DNA of 64,000 bases from a bacterium (lineage in GTDB: Bacteria; Bdellovibrionota; Bacteriovoracia; Bacteriovoracales; Bacteriovoracaceae). The first letter of the stretch is position 1, and every line of letters begins with the position of its first letter. The position numbers and the translations under genes were made by a program. Below, in pieces: positions 8,076 to 18,609 of the stretch. The notes beneath the pieces are model-generated. The model was given only the letters and a program-made list of their open reading frames with translations, searched no databases and had not been told where the DNA came from. The stretch is taken from positions 62,001 through 126,000 of the forward strand of contig JAUHVL010000002.1 of the NCBI GenBank assembly GCA_030425045.1, given 5' to 3'.

Positions 8076-8498
8076 ATGAAAAAGATACTTTTTATTATTT
8101 TAAATATATCTCTAGTATTCAATAGCTTTGCTAACACCAACACTAGTAATAAAATTAAACTTGTTGAGTGTTTAACAAAAGATTTTAACATGAAGATAGA
8201 GGTTGATAAAAATCTATCAAACCCGTTAGCTACTATTTACGAAGTTACAGCTACAAATATTAAAGAACAGAATCCGAAACCATACAGACTTGCTTTTTAC
8301 TTACACCAAGTAAAAGGAGAAAAATATGATATCATGCTGTCCGGTCCAGAGGCTCGAGGTTTTGGTATCTACTATGTTGGCATTGATTTAAATAACTCAA
8401 CCGTTACTAGCGGTTTAGAGTTTTTCGAAGATGATGAATATAATGAAGGTAAGTTTTATATTCATCAAACAACAAGCTGTAACATCACTCTTTACTAA
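8076..8498 (+). CDS. Small secreted protein, tandem paralogue 2
   Basis: This 140-residue protein with a signal peptide ending NSFA is a diverged copy of the preceding gene, 31 bp away on the same strand. LSNP, KYDI and YVGID occur at matching positions, with a cysteine near each end of the mature domain. Function is unknown. The start is supported by an AAGGAAA ribosome binding site. The pair lies between the two copies of a direct repeat (7428 and 8544), suggesting they came as one block. Confidence 0.68.
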   Translation: MKKILFIILNISLVFNSFANTNTSNKIKLVECLTKDFNMKIEVDKNLSNPLATIYEVTATNIKEQNPKPYRLAFYLHQVKGEKYDIMLSGPEARGFGIYYVGIDLNNSTVTSGLEFFEDDEYNEGKFYIHQTTSCNITLY

Positions 8499-8543
8499 GT
8501 TTAACTTTCAAAAAAAATTAGAAGTCAAGAAGAAAAAAGGACT

Positions 8544-8602
8544 TAAAAAGTCGAAAAGGGCATGGTCATTACCATGCCCCTCTCTTCTACAACATTTCTA
8601 TG
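8544..8602 (-). terminator. Intrinsic terminator of the spondin gene; direct repeat copy B
   Basis: On the minus strand the stem GGGCATGGT-AATG-ACCATGCCC (8558-8579) is followed by TTTTCGACTTTTT, a good Rho-independent terminator just past the spondin stop. The sequence, including the last spondin codons, is repeated at 7428-7499. Confidence 0.7.
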
Positions 8603-9210
8603 GTCAAAGTTCCAAATGGATTCTTGATCGCATTTCCAGATACATCAATCAATAGCCCAATTGGCTCACTTTTCTTTCTATTAGAAGATGTATAACGAGT
8701 TCCCCCATCTGTTCCAGCATCTATTGCGTACAGAGGAAGTTCTCTTTTCTTAATAAACTCACCATTTTCAATCAATGAAAAACCACTGACACCGACAACC
8801 CAGTCAGGACTTGGTGCAATCATTGTAATAACTGAAATTAAAGGAAAGTCTTCACTTACTTGAAGTGTGACAGTTGAACTACTGGTTCCACTTGTTCCTC
8901 CACCTCTTTGTAAATCTTTTACAATGTCTGATGATCTTAAATCAGAAAGCTCTGAAAGAAGAACCGTTGGGTTTCCTGTTTCTGCTACGTTTTTCACACC
9001 AGTGGTGGCCATTGAACCAACCTGATACATTGAATAAGCAGCGTTATGAGATGCACCGATTAATGGTGAAAAATGTGGGTTATTGGGGAACCCACTTCCA
9101 GGGTGCGCAGCTTTTGTGAAGTTTGCTTTAAATGTCACTTTATAGCTAACTTCTTTTGCCATAGCGACGTTCATTAAACTCGCTAATAAAAAGGGAATTA
9201 AATATTTCAT
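8587..9210 (-). CDS. Secreted spondin-domain protein
   Basis: The 207-residue protein has a signal peptide (about 18 residues). The mature part fits the spondin_N family: KVTFKANFTKAAHP at the start, then HFSPLIGASHNAAYSMYQVG, a central MIAPSPDWVVGVSGFSL stretch and YAIDAGTDGGTRYTSSN near the end. In animals this fold is in adhesion proteins; bacterial members are secreted with unknown partners, so an adhesive role is inference. A strong GGAGG ribosome binding site precedes the ATG. It is divergent from a LysR regulator 78 bp away, which may control it. Confidence 0.85.
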   Translation of the reverse strand: MKYLIPFLLASLMNVAMAKEVSYKVTFKANFTKAAHPGSGFPNNPHFSPLIGASHNAAYSMYQVGSMATTGVKNVAETGNPTVLLSELSDLRSSDIVKDLQRGGGTSGTSSSTVTLQVSEDFPLISVITMIAPSPDWVVGVSGFSLIENGEFIKKRELPLYAIDAGTDGGTRYTSSNRKKSEPIGLLIDVSGNAIKNPFGTLTIEML

Positions 9211-9288
9211 ACAACCTCCAGTATTTTTCGCTTTTCAGCTTGATTTAATATAACGGCTGTCTATAATAAATTCTAATACTTAATACAT

Positions 9289-10188
9289 ATGGAGATATAC
9301 GAAAATCGTATGGCACTAAAAGATCATCTCAATAAACTAGAATACTTCTGTAAAGTAGCGGAATCGGGCTCTATACAAAAGGCCAGTAAAAAGATTGGTA
9401 TCTCACAACCTCAACTATCACGGGTTGTAAAATTTCTTGAAGAAGAGCTTGAGAAGCAACTCATTATTCGAATTCCTTCTGGCATTCAATTAACACTTGA
9501 TGGACAAAAACTTTATGAGAGCTCGATAGAAATTATCAAACTTGCCAATAATATCGAAAAGAAAATTAAATATAATCAGGCCGTGCTCAAAGGCGAAATT
9601 AGAATCGGAACTTACGATAGTATTGCACGCTACTTCTTTCCCGACTTTATCAGATATATAAAAACAACAGCACCAGACTTATCGATTCATCTGGAAACAG
9701 GAAAAAGTGACCACATACTTGAGAAGCTAAAAAAACAACAGCTCGATATGGCGATTATCGTTAGCGAGGCAAAAAAGTTAAAACCTTTTCATTTTAGGCC
9801 GATTTATCAAGACTCCTTTGGCCTCTATCGCTCACCCACGCAAGAAGAAGATTTTAATAATAAATTAATATATTTTTCGTTTCCTCAAAATGAAACAGAA
9901 AAGGCCATGAAGCATTTTAATTTTAATGAAACGATTCTTTGCGATAACCTAGAAACAGTTCGTAGTTTAACAGAGCAATCCATGGGCGTTGGCCTTCTTC
10001 CCCATCGAGTGGCAAAAGAAAGTGTACTTGTAAAAAAGCTTGTGCCGTTTAAACATCCCAAAATAAAAAATAACGCTTTTGATTTTCACGACATTTTTCT
10101 TTGTCACCTCAAAAATGTGGAATCAAATGAAATTGATTTTGTCGTCAGTGAAAGTGAGCGTTTTTTGAGTATCTGGTCTGAGAAATAG
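9289..10188 (+). CDS. LysR-family transcriptional regulator
   Basis: This 299-residue protein has an N-terminal winged HTH (about residues 12-70, FCKVAESGSIQKASKKIGIS then QPQLSRVVKFLEEEL) and a C-terminal periplasmic-binding-like effector domain (about 95-295), as in LysR regulators. ATG codons at 9289 and 9310 are both possible; the second sits just before the HTH and has GGAG upstream. It is divergent from the spondin gene, the usual geometry for a LysR regulator and its target. The effector is unknown. Confidence 0.85.
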   Translation: MEIYENRMALKDHLNKLEYFCKVAESGSIQKASKKIGISQPQLSRVVKFLEEELEKQLIIRIPSGIQLTLDGQKLYESSIEIIKLANNIEKKIKYNQAVLKGEIRIGTYDSIARYFFPDFIRYIKTTAPDLSIHLETGKSDHILEKLKKQQLDMAIIVSEAKKLKPFHFRPIYQDSFGLYRSPTQEEDFNNKLIYFSFPQNETEKAMKHFNFNETILCDNLETVRSLTEQSMGVGLLPHRVAKESVLVKKLVPFKHPKIKNNAFDFHDIFLCHLKNVESNEIDFVVSESERFLSIWSEK

Positions 10189-10204
10189 TCTAAAGCCTTC
10201 TAAA

Positions 10205-10620
10205 AAATATAAGCTGATATACTTTAATGGGGTTATGTGTTTCATTTTTGAAATTAAAACTGTTTTACATAATCCTATAAAAAACATCCCTGTATTTAGA
10301 CATTTAAAATGCTCCCGTCGTGGTCGCACCCACTTCGTGGGCAAGTTTTAAATATCCCTTGTTTTAAATTAGAAGATGACCAATACTTGCCCGAAGGGTC
10401 GGGGCAGGATGACCCGATATTGGTTATCACAAAACATGGAAGTTTTTAATTTACTGTAAGCGATTGGAAATTTATAGATGCTACCAATTTTGTTGAGAAC
10501 TTTTCTCCTACTAGAGGAATTAGTTTTTTAAAAGCATCTAACTATCTGATTTTATTATAAAGCCCACCATAAATATTTAAGGTAAGTACTTAAATTCACA
10601 TCACTTTATACCGATAGGAT
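10205..10620 (+). ncRNA. Structured intergenic element, copy 1 (putative non-coding RNA or repeat)
   Basis: This 445-bp gene-free stretch is homologous along nearly its whole length to 37559-37915. The best-conserved part (about 10280-10450) folds into three hairpins. SL1 is ATTTAAAA (10302-10309) with TTTTAAAT (10346-10353), extended below by G-C and A-T pairs. SL2 is an 11-bp stem, GATGACCAATA (10375-10385) with TATTGGTTATC (10418-10428), enclosing GGGTC/GACCC. SL3 is AAAAC-ATGGAA-GTTTT (10431-10446). This copy has an extra CCCAC-TTC-GTGGG hairpin inside SL1. There is no credible ORF. It may be a leader of the ABC operon, an independent RNA or a mobile non-coding repeat. Confidence 0.6.
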
Positions 10621-10634
10621 GAGTAGGAGAAATC

Positions 10635-11372
10635 ATGACAGCTATTAAAGTAACAAACTTATATAAGAAGTTTCAAAACACCGTTGCGGTCAATGATATA
10701 TCGTTTGAAATCCCTTATGGCGAAATAACCGCCTTACTCGGATCAAATGGTGCCGGTAAGTCCACCACTCTCAATATGATTGCCGGGATACTTATTCCGA
10801 CCTCAGGAAAAATTGAATTTTCGGGACTAGAATACGAAAAACACTATAAAGAAGTTAAATCAAAAATCGGCTACCTCACTTGTGATATGGCCCTTTATGA
10901 AACTTTTTCCGTTTATGAAACGTTAAAAATTATTGGTGAACTCAAAGGATATGATAGTAAAAAAGTTAAGTCTCGGATTGAGGAGTTAACAGAAACGTTT
11001 TCACTACATGAGATACTTGAGAAACATTTTTCAGAATTATCCAGTGGTCAAAAGCAAAGATCACTTATCGCCACAACCCTAGTCCATGATCCAGAAATAC
11101 TTATTTTTGATGAAGTGACAGCTTCCCTCGATTTAATTATTTCAAAGGATATCATGGATTTCTTAATCGAAGAAAAAAAGAAAGGCAAGGCCATTATTTT
11201 TTCCACCCATATATTAAGTGAAGTGGAATATATCAGCGACAGAATTTTAATGATCGAAAAAGGTAAGCTCGTCAAAGAGACAAACTGCCAAGATCTTATA
11301 AAGGAAAACAACTCATCAAATGTAACAGAAGCTTTTTACCAAGCTCTTAAAGAGGTACAAACAATAGAATGA
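10635..11372 (+). CDS. ABC transporter ATP-binding protein (NatA-like)
   Basis: The 245-residue protein is a complete ABC ATPase: Walker A GSNGAGKSTT (about 36-45), signature LSSGQKQR (about 136-143), Walker B ILIFDEVTASLD (about 154-165) and the switch histidine in STH. It energises the membrane protein encoded next; the genes overlap by 4 bp (ATGA). The ATPase class and ABC-2 partner resemble NatAB sodium exporters, but the substrate is unknown. The start has a GTAGGAGA ribosome binding site. The structured element lies immediately upstream. Confidence 0.92.
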   Translation: MTAIKVTNLYKKFQNTVAVNDISFEIPYGEITALLGSNGAGKSTTLNMIAGILIPTSGKIEFSGLEYEKHYKEVKSKIGYLTCDMALYETFSVYETLKIIGELKGYDSKKVKSRIEELTETFSLHEILEKHFSELSSGQKQRSLIATTLVHDPEILIFDEVTASLDLIISKDIMDFLIEEKKKGKAIIFSTHILSEVEYISDRILMIEKGKLVKETNCQDLIKENNSSNVTEAFYQALKEVQTIE

Positions 11373-13534
11373 TTTCCCTTAAAAACGTAAAAACAGTTTT
11401 TAAAAAGGAATTCCTCCAAGCGATGAGGGATAAATCAGTTCTGTTTACGAATTTCTTTGTTCCTCTTTTTGGACTACCTCTTTACTTCTTATTCGTTCTT
11501 GAAGCTGCAAATTACGCTCATAAGAAAGAACAACTCCCCCTCAAAGACGACACCGTTTTTCAAGTAAGTTACCAAGGTGATTTGAGCACGGAGCTCTTCC
11601 ATCAGTTAAAAACTGATAAGAAAATTAGTCTAAAGAAAATTCAATCAAGCGTTACAGAAGATCAAATCTCAGATTATCGTGAAAAGTTCAAGAAGCTCAA
11701 TAATATCAATGATAAGCGCGGTAAATTTAAGAAAAGGTTAAAACAAAAAAAAGAAGATCGTAAAAAAATAAACCTTGAGTATTTCAGTGCAAAAAAGGAT
11801 GCTAACGAAGCTCTCGAGAAAATAAAAAATAATTTTGGAGAAGGAAGTCACCTTCATCTCGCCATTTTTAAAAATGAAAGTAATGTCTACGCTAGTTATT
11901 TCTTCTATGGAAAAGAAAGTCAGATTTCAAGGGCCGCCTTGAAATACGTTACTAAAATTTTCAATACCCATGAAAAAGAAATGATAAAAATTTATCATAA
12001 AGAAAAAGACATCCAACATTATCATTTAAATCCCATTCATATTTGGGAGTTAAACCTTGATAAAGACGATAGTACGGCCCTTGAAATACTTGGTATTGGT
12101 ATCGGAGGCGGTATTTTATTTCTTCTTCTTATCTCAATTTTTAATCCCGCTATTAATACCACTCTTGTTGAGCGCGACCAAAATACCTACAAAGTACTTT
12201 TAATGAACCCCGTAAGCTTGCATGAAATCTTTTTAGGTAAGTACTTCAATGTCGCCTTACAAGGCTTATTGGCGCTCACCCCCTATTTCATTGAGTTTCT
12301 GGTGGTCTATGCTTGGGGCGGAGCGAATGCGCTATTTGAATATAAAGCAAATCTCAACTCAGTTAATTTATTCTTACTGGTTATTGGAGCAATATCAGCA
12401 TCAATCTTTATTTCATCATTTTGTTTTATTGCCTGCTCCTTTGCTAAAACAAGAATTCAAGCTCAATCTCTTTTTACCTTAATGGTCTTTTTTCTGATTA
12501 TTCCCATTGTGACTGTAGGAATAATGGATATAAAACTTAATAACTACACTGCTTTTATTCCCCTCATTAGTTTTCCACTATCAACAGAAAGTTTAATGAT
12601 GCCAAGTCCAGATTACTTGTCAGTGGTTTTAAGTTTAATTTCAAACTTTATCTACTCACTATTTTTAATTTGGCTATCTCTCGGTGCTTTCCTCGTCCAA
12701 TGGAAAGGTAAATCGGACACAAAAAGTTTGAGTGACCTCTTAACTTTCAAAAGAAGAAAATCAGATATACTGGTTCCGGCCCATGCCTTTTTGGCCTTTG
12801 CCATCGCTTTTCTAGGTTATACATATGGTGGTTTCTTACTCCAATCATTTCAAATAGAGATTCTCACCTTTCTTTTTGCTCCCATATTATTTTGTCTTGG
12901 GACATCGCTTTTTATTACTCAATATTCTGGATTAGACTTCACGCGAGTTATTAACTGGAAAGGATTTAGCTTTAAATATTTTATTAAAATTTTACTTAGT
13001 GCTTTTTGTCTCAACTATATTCTTAGTCTTATTATGTACAATAGTACCTACCGAAAGATTTTCTCTGTTGAGTTTCCTAAAATTTTCGAAACAGGAGATT
13101 TTCTATCGGGAACAGGAACGTTTCTGCTTTTCGCTCTCATTCCAGGCATAGCAGAAGAACTCCTTTTTAGAGGTATCGTCTTTAAAGGACTCCGCCAACA
13201 ATACAATTTTAAAATATCGATGATTCTCTCTAGTATTCTTTTTGCCATTATACATTTTTCGATGTTCAAATTTGGTCATACTTTTATATTGGGACTTGTG
13301 CTTGCCTATATTTATGAAAAAAGAGGAATGTTTTCATGCATCATCATGCATATTGTTTTTAACTCTTTTGGATTGCTATTTGGTCTAAACCCAACTTTCC
13401 AATCACTTATCTCCAATGTGACAAATATGCAGTTAATCCTTATCATTCCACCTTTTGTGGCCTGTTCTTTTGCCTTTATTGTCATTTCAAGAAGGTCGTT
13501 GAAAATCAGTGATAATTCGAACTCTTTGAGTTGA
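11369..13534 (+). CDS. ABC-2 permease fused to a CPBP (CAAX-type) intramembrane protease
   Basis: The 721-residue membrane protein has two parts. The first about 450 residues are an ABC-2/NatB-like permease: one N-terminal helix, a large extracytoplasmic loop (about 45-240, charged and coiled-coil-like), then a helix cluster. The C-terminal 250 residues carry the CPBP glutamic protease motifs: GIAEELLFRG (EExxxR, Glu596/Glu597/Arg601), then FAIIHFSMFKFGH, then IIMHIVFN (HxxxN). Such fusions are known in several bacteria, and the protease role in transport is not settled. Its 3' end overlaps the convergent SDR gene by 48 bp. Confidence 0.87.
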   Translation: MISLKNVKTVFKKEFLQAMRDKSVLFTNFFVPLFGLPLYFLFVLEAANYAHKKEQLPLKDDTVFQVSYQGDLSTELFHQLKTDKKISLKKIQSSVTEDQISDYREKFKKLNNINDKRGKFKKRLKQKKEDRKKINLEYFSAKKDANEALEKIKNNFGEGSHLHLAIFKNESNVYASYFFYGKESQISRAALKYVTKIFNTHEKEMIKIYHKEKDIQHYHLNPIHIWELNLDKDDSTALEILGIGIGGGILFLLLISIFNPAINTTLVERDQNTYKVLLMNPVSLHEIFLGKYFNVALQGLLALTPYFIEFLVVYAWGGANALFEYKANLNSVNLFLLVIGAISASIFISSFCFIACSFAKTRIQAQSLFTLMVFFLIIPIVTVGIMDIKLNNYTAFIPLISFPLSTESLMMPSPDYLSVVLSLISNFIYSLFLIWLSLGAFLVQWKGKSDTKSLSDLLTFKRRKSDILVPAHAFLAFAIAFLGYTYGGFLLQSFQIEILTFLFAPILFCLGTSLFITQYSGLDFTRVINWKGFSFKYFIKILLSAFCLNYILSLIMYNSTYRKIFSVEFPKIFETGDFLSGTGTFLLFALIPGIAEELLFRGIVFKGLRQQYNFKISMILSSILFAIIHFSMFKFGHTFILGLVLAYIYEKRGMFSCIIMHIVFNSFGLLFGLNPTFQSLISNVTNMQLILIIPPFVACSFAFIVISRRSLKISDNSNSLS

Positions 13535-14137
13535 TTCTCTCTTTATATCAAGATCGACGAAATGAGCAATATCGTCTACCTCTGTCCCCAAACGCTTTAA
13601 GAATTTTTTAGGTACGATACCATTCAAAAGCTTATAAAAAATAATCGCACTCTTTTCAAGATTACGTCGTTCTTCTCTTTTTCCAATGAGAAGTGAAGGT
13701 CTTAGAATTACAAACTCAGGAAGCTCTAACTTTGAAATAGCCTCTTCAATTTGGCCTTTCACTCTGTTGTAATAAAATATTGAGTTGCACTTGGCCCCTA
13801 AAGCTGAAACTAAATAGAATTTACGACACTTTTTGTTCAAGGCAAGATTAGCAAACGCCAAAACAAGTTCGTAATCGACAAAGTGAAACATTTCTTTTGT
13901 CTTGGCTTTTTTTATTGTTGTTCCAAGAGCGCAAATAAAAATATCACCTTCAAGTTTAGCGTTGTTAATTTTCTCACTTGTCATATCACTCATTAAAACT
14001 AATTCAGTTTTTTGAGATTCTATTTCAATAGATTTGCGAGATAGTATTGTTATTTTTTGAATATCATTATTATCATTTAAGGTTTTTAAGACATGAGAAC
14101 CAACTAAGCCAGTAGCACCGATGATCACAACCTTCAT
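13487..14137 (-). CDS. NAD(P)-binding atypical SDR (HTATIP2/NmrA-like)
   Basis: This 216-residue protein starts with a Rossmann motif VVIIGATGLVGSHVL (GATGLVG), then ICALGTT and YLVSALGAKCNSIFYYNRVKGQIEE, where a tyrosine and the YNRVKG lysine fit the SDR Yx(3)K region. LRPSLLIGKRE follows. This is the pattern of HTATIP2/TIP30-like oxidoreductases, whose substrates are mostly unknown. It is the last gene of a minus-strand run with the ATP-grasp enzyme, overlapping it by 4 bp. Confidence 0.8.
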   Translation of the reverse strand: MKVVIIGATGLVGSHVLKTLNDNNDIQKITILSRKSIEIESQKTELVLMSDMTSEKINNAKLEGDIFICALGTTIKKAKTKEMFHFVDYELVLAFANLALNKKCRKFYLVSALGAKCNSIFYYNRVKGQIEEAISKLELPEFVILRPSLLIGKREERRNLEKSAIIFYKLLNGIVPKKFLKRLGTEVDDIAHFVDLDIKRESTQRVRIITDFQRPS

Positions 14138-14973
14138 GAAAGACCTAGACTTTTAACAAAGAGTTTAGCAGCTTCAGGGAAGCATCTCATATAGAGATCT
14201 GGTTCTATTAGTTCAACTTCACTTACTAAGGGAAGTGTATTCCAATCAACGATATCCACTCGAGCAAAAGCAGTCTTAAACTTAAGTGAGTCCAGCAATC
14301 TTTTAGAAAAATGAATCAGCTCTTGATTAACGTCATAAGTTTTGGTTGAACCGCCATATTCTTCTTGAACACGAAAATCATTGGCCCCAGGATTCTTAAT
14401 TGCGCTATGAGAAAACTCAAACTTCCCATTGATGCTAAAAAAGATTAAAGATAACTCCCCCTGATCAACAATACTTTTTAGAAATAGCTGTACCATCATC
14501 ACCTGATCTTCTAAGAGTTGATCGAATATTGAGAGATCATCACCTCGGCTTAGCTTTTTTAAACCTTGCGCTGATGCAGAAATCGTAGGTTTTACAATGA
14601 TCTGATCATGATTTTCAAAAAACTTTTTACAAGTAATGACCAAGTCATCTTTTGAACAAAAAGCTGTTTCAACACTCTCATCAATTTCTTTTAGATACGT
14701 TTTATCATAATTCCAGATAATGGCCTGGTAAGAGTTTAAAAGCTCTGTGGATGAGGAGACCCTTTTACACCAAAGTAAAAACTCATTTACATGCTGGTGG
14801 TAATCCCAAGTTGAACGAATAATAACCTTATCTGCATTTTGCCACTGCTCAAACTCGTTCCAGATTTTATATTCCACTTGATGGCCACATCTCATAAGTT
14901 CATTTACTAAAAGAGAGTCATCCTGTGTGCCGTTTGGGAATTGTTTTGACGTGGCTAAATAAATCAACATCAC
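14134..14973 (-). CDS. ATP-grasp protein (DcsG/RimK-like ligase)
   Basis: The 279-residue protein shows an ATP-grasp layout: an N-terminal RSTWDY motif (about residues 54-59), an ATP-binding strand IVKPTISASAQG (about 126-137), a GELSLIFF strand, a GANDFRVQEEYGG loop, and acidic metal ligands near the end (ARVDIVDW, SEVELIEPD). The RSTWDY start and overall pattern match cycloserine-synthase-like DcsG proteins. These join a carboxylate to an amine or hydroxyl using ATP. The product is unknown; no other cycloserine gene is nearby. Confidence 0.75.
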   Translation of the reverse strand: MMLIYLATSKQFPNGTQDDSLLVNELMRCGHQVEYKIWNEFEQWQNADKVIIRSTWDYHQHVNEFLLWCKRVSSSTELLNSYQAIIWNYDKTYLKEIDESVETAFCSKDDLVITCKKFFENHDQIIVKPTISASAQGLKKLSRGDDLSIFDQLLEDQVMMVQLFLKSIVDQGELSLIFFSINGKFEFSHSAIKNPGANDFRVQEEYGGSTKTYDVNQELIHFSKRLLDSLKFKTAFARVDIVDWNTLPLVSEVELIEPDLYMRCFPEAAKLFVKSLGLS

Positions 14974-15675
14974 TTAATCACAAAGGGTGTTACCTGTTTT
15001 AAGAATTGTAAAATGATCTGAAGATAAATTTTCTTTCACTTCATTTTCAATTTCATTTTTTAAGGCCGATGTTGAAAGATAAGGAGAGAGATAGGTTGAG
15101 AACTCAACCCCTAAATTATTATTAAAATAATCCATTTTCAATGACCTCATCTTTCTTCGAAATGATTTCATATTTTTTAGATCTCTACTTAAAAGAGTTT
15201 CATGTGCCGTCAAGAAACTCTCCGCTGCTTCACGTCCTTCAAAAAAAGCTAGATAAGCACTAAAAGAAAAGTGCCGTACAGCATCGGCAGCATCATTTAT
15301 AGAATGATCGCTTCCACATAGTTTTTTTTCAATTTTTTTGGCAAAACTCATGGCCGCTTTTAGGTTTAAAAGCGACATTCGGTAATGTTCTGCTATTAAC
15401 ATTTCTGTTTTATTGGTGTTTTGATAGTCTCTGGCAAGCTGATAGAAAAAACCACTTAAGGCCCATTTTTCCCACTCTCTTTCGATATAGACTTCAAAGA
15501 TTTCACCTTGAAAAAGCACAGGCCTGGTTACCGGCAAGTTTGATTTTTCATCACAAAAAGCCTCTGTCTGCTTTAGACAACTTTTTCCCTCAGACACCAA
15601 ACAGAGTTTCTTTTGCTGACAGTCTGAAGCATAAAGAGAGAGTGATAAAAAATACATGGCCACGATTATTTTCAT
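14974..15675 (-). CDS. Secreted protein with a DUF6973-like motif
   Basis: This 233-residue protein has a signal peptide (about 16 residues) and four cysteines within the first 40 mature residues. The middle contains NDAADAVRHFSFSAYLAFF, later FLTAHE, and MDYFNNNLGVEF. This ordered set (ND-AD--RH, AHE, MD--NN--G) recalls the DUF6973 family, whose members are often toxin- or envelope-associated. I would not assign activity. It ends immediately before the ATP-grasp gene, so they are probably co-transcribed. Confidence 0.6.
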   Translation of the reverse strand: MKIIVAMYFLSLSLYASDCQQKKLCLVSEGKSCLKQTEAFCDEKSNLPVTRPVLFQGEIFEVYIEREWEKWALSGFFYQLARDYQNTNKTEMLIAEHYRMSLLNLKAAMSFAKKIEKKLCGSDHSINDAADAVRHFSFSAYLAFFEGREAAESFLTAHETLLSRDLKNMKSFRRKMRSLKMDYFNNNLGVEFSTYLSPYLSTSALKNEIENEVKENLSSDHFTILKTGNTLCD

Positions 15676-15716
15676 GGAATTTACATATAATGAACGAACA
15701 AAAGTTACAAGTAACT

Positions 15717-16175
15717 CTAGCTTTCGGCCTTATTCTCGTGAATATAATTCCAATAGATTAGCTGGTAAGAAATCGATTTAAAGCCGAAACCGACATAAAG
15801 AAGTTGAAACATCCAAAAATTTGTATTTTCTGAAAAATAATTATTTTGCCAAGACTCATAGAAGTTAAATAATAAAATGGGGTGTAGGACATACATACAA
15901 GCGTGGACGACTCTCTCTTTAACATCTAAGTCTTTATAAAATATCTCGTTTTTAACAATCGAAACCATAGAAATACCGGCTAAAACTTTATAATAAACTT
16001 CAAATGATTTTTCGTAAGTCACAAACGTTGCAAAGAGTAGAGGTATTAGAAATAAAACACCATCAGAGATATTACTATAAACCTCAGCTTTGGAATGATT
16101 TCTATTCTTGTTAAAATAATGCTCGTCTAGGTTGTGAAGAATCACATGAAGAGTCATTAATAAAATCATGATCAT
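15717..16175 (-). CDS. Integral membrane protein of unknown function
   Basis: The 152-residue protein has about four hydrophobic segments (near 1-12, 40-55, 60-75 and 115-140), with an HNLDEHYFNKNRNH motif after the first. No family is recognised. TATACC lies 6 nt before the ATG at 16175 and no Shine-Dalgarno sequence is seen, so this may be another leaderless gene. It ends 41 bp upstream of the next minus-strand start. Confidence 0.55.
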   Translation of the reverse strand: MIMILLMTLHVILHNLDEHYFNKNRNHSKAEVYSNISDGVLFLIPLLFATFVTYEKSFEVYYKVLAGISMVSIVKNEIFYKDLDVKERVVHACMYVLHPILLFNFYESWQNNYFSENTNFWMFQLLYVGFGFKSISYQLIYWNYIHENKAES

Positions 16176-16246
16176 ACTAATGGTATAATCTTTCTTTTTA
16201 GATTCGTCTAAAAAGATTTTATTAAGGAAGCTTAAGCTATTGATTT

Positions 16247-18475
<2,229 letters not shown>

Positions 18476-18609
18476 TTAATGAAAATAGAGCTGTATCATA
18501 CTCATATGCCCTCTAAACGTCCATTGTGGACAGTGGCGAAAGTTTCTGCCGGACAAGGTGCAGCATTGCACTTATTTTTCTAAGAATTACAATTTTTTAA
18601 GGAGCTCAT

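Noticed and set aside
9263-9268. TATAAT upstream of the first lysR gene as a leaderless -10
   Set aside because: It is about 20 nt from the nearest ATG, so a normal short leader is more likely.
10123-10344. Minus-strand open frame of 73 codons across the structured element
   Set aside because: It lies in non-coding repeat sequence and over the end of lysR, has no signal or domain, and is not kept in the second copy.
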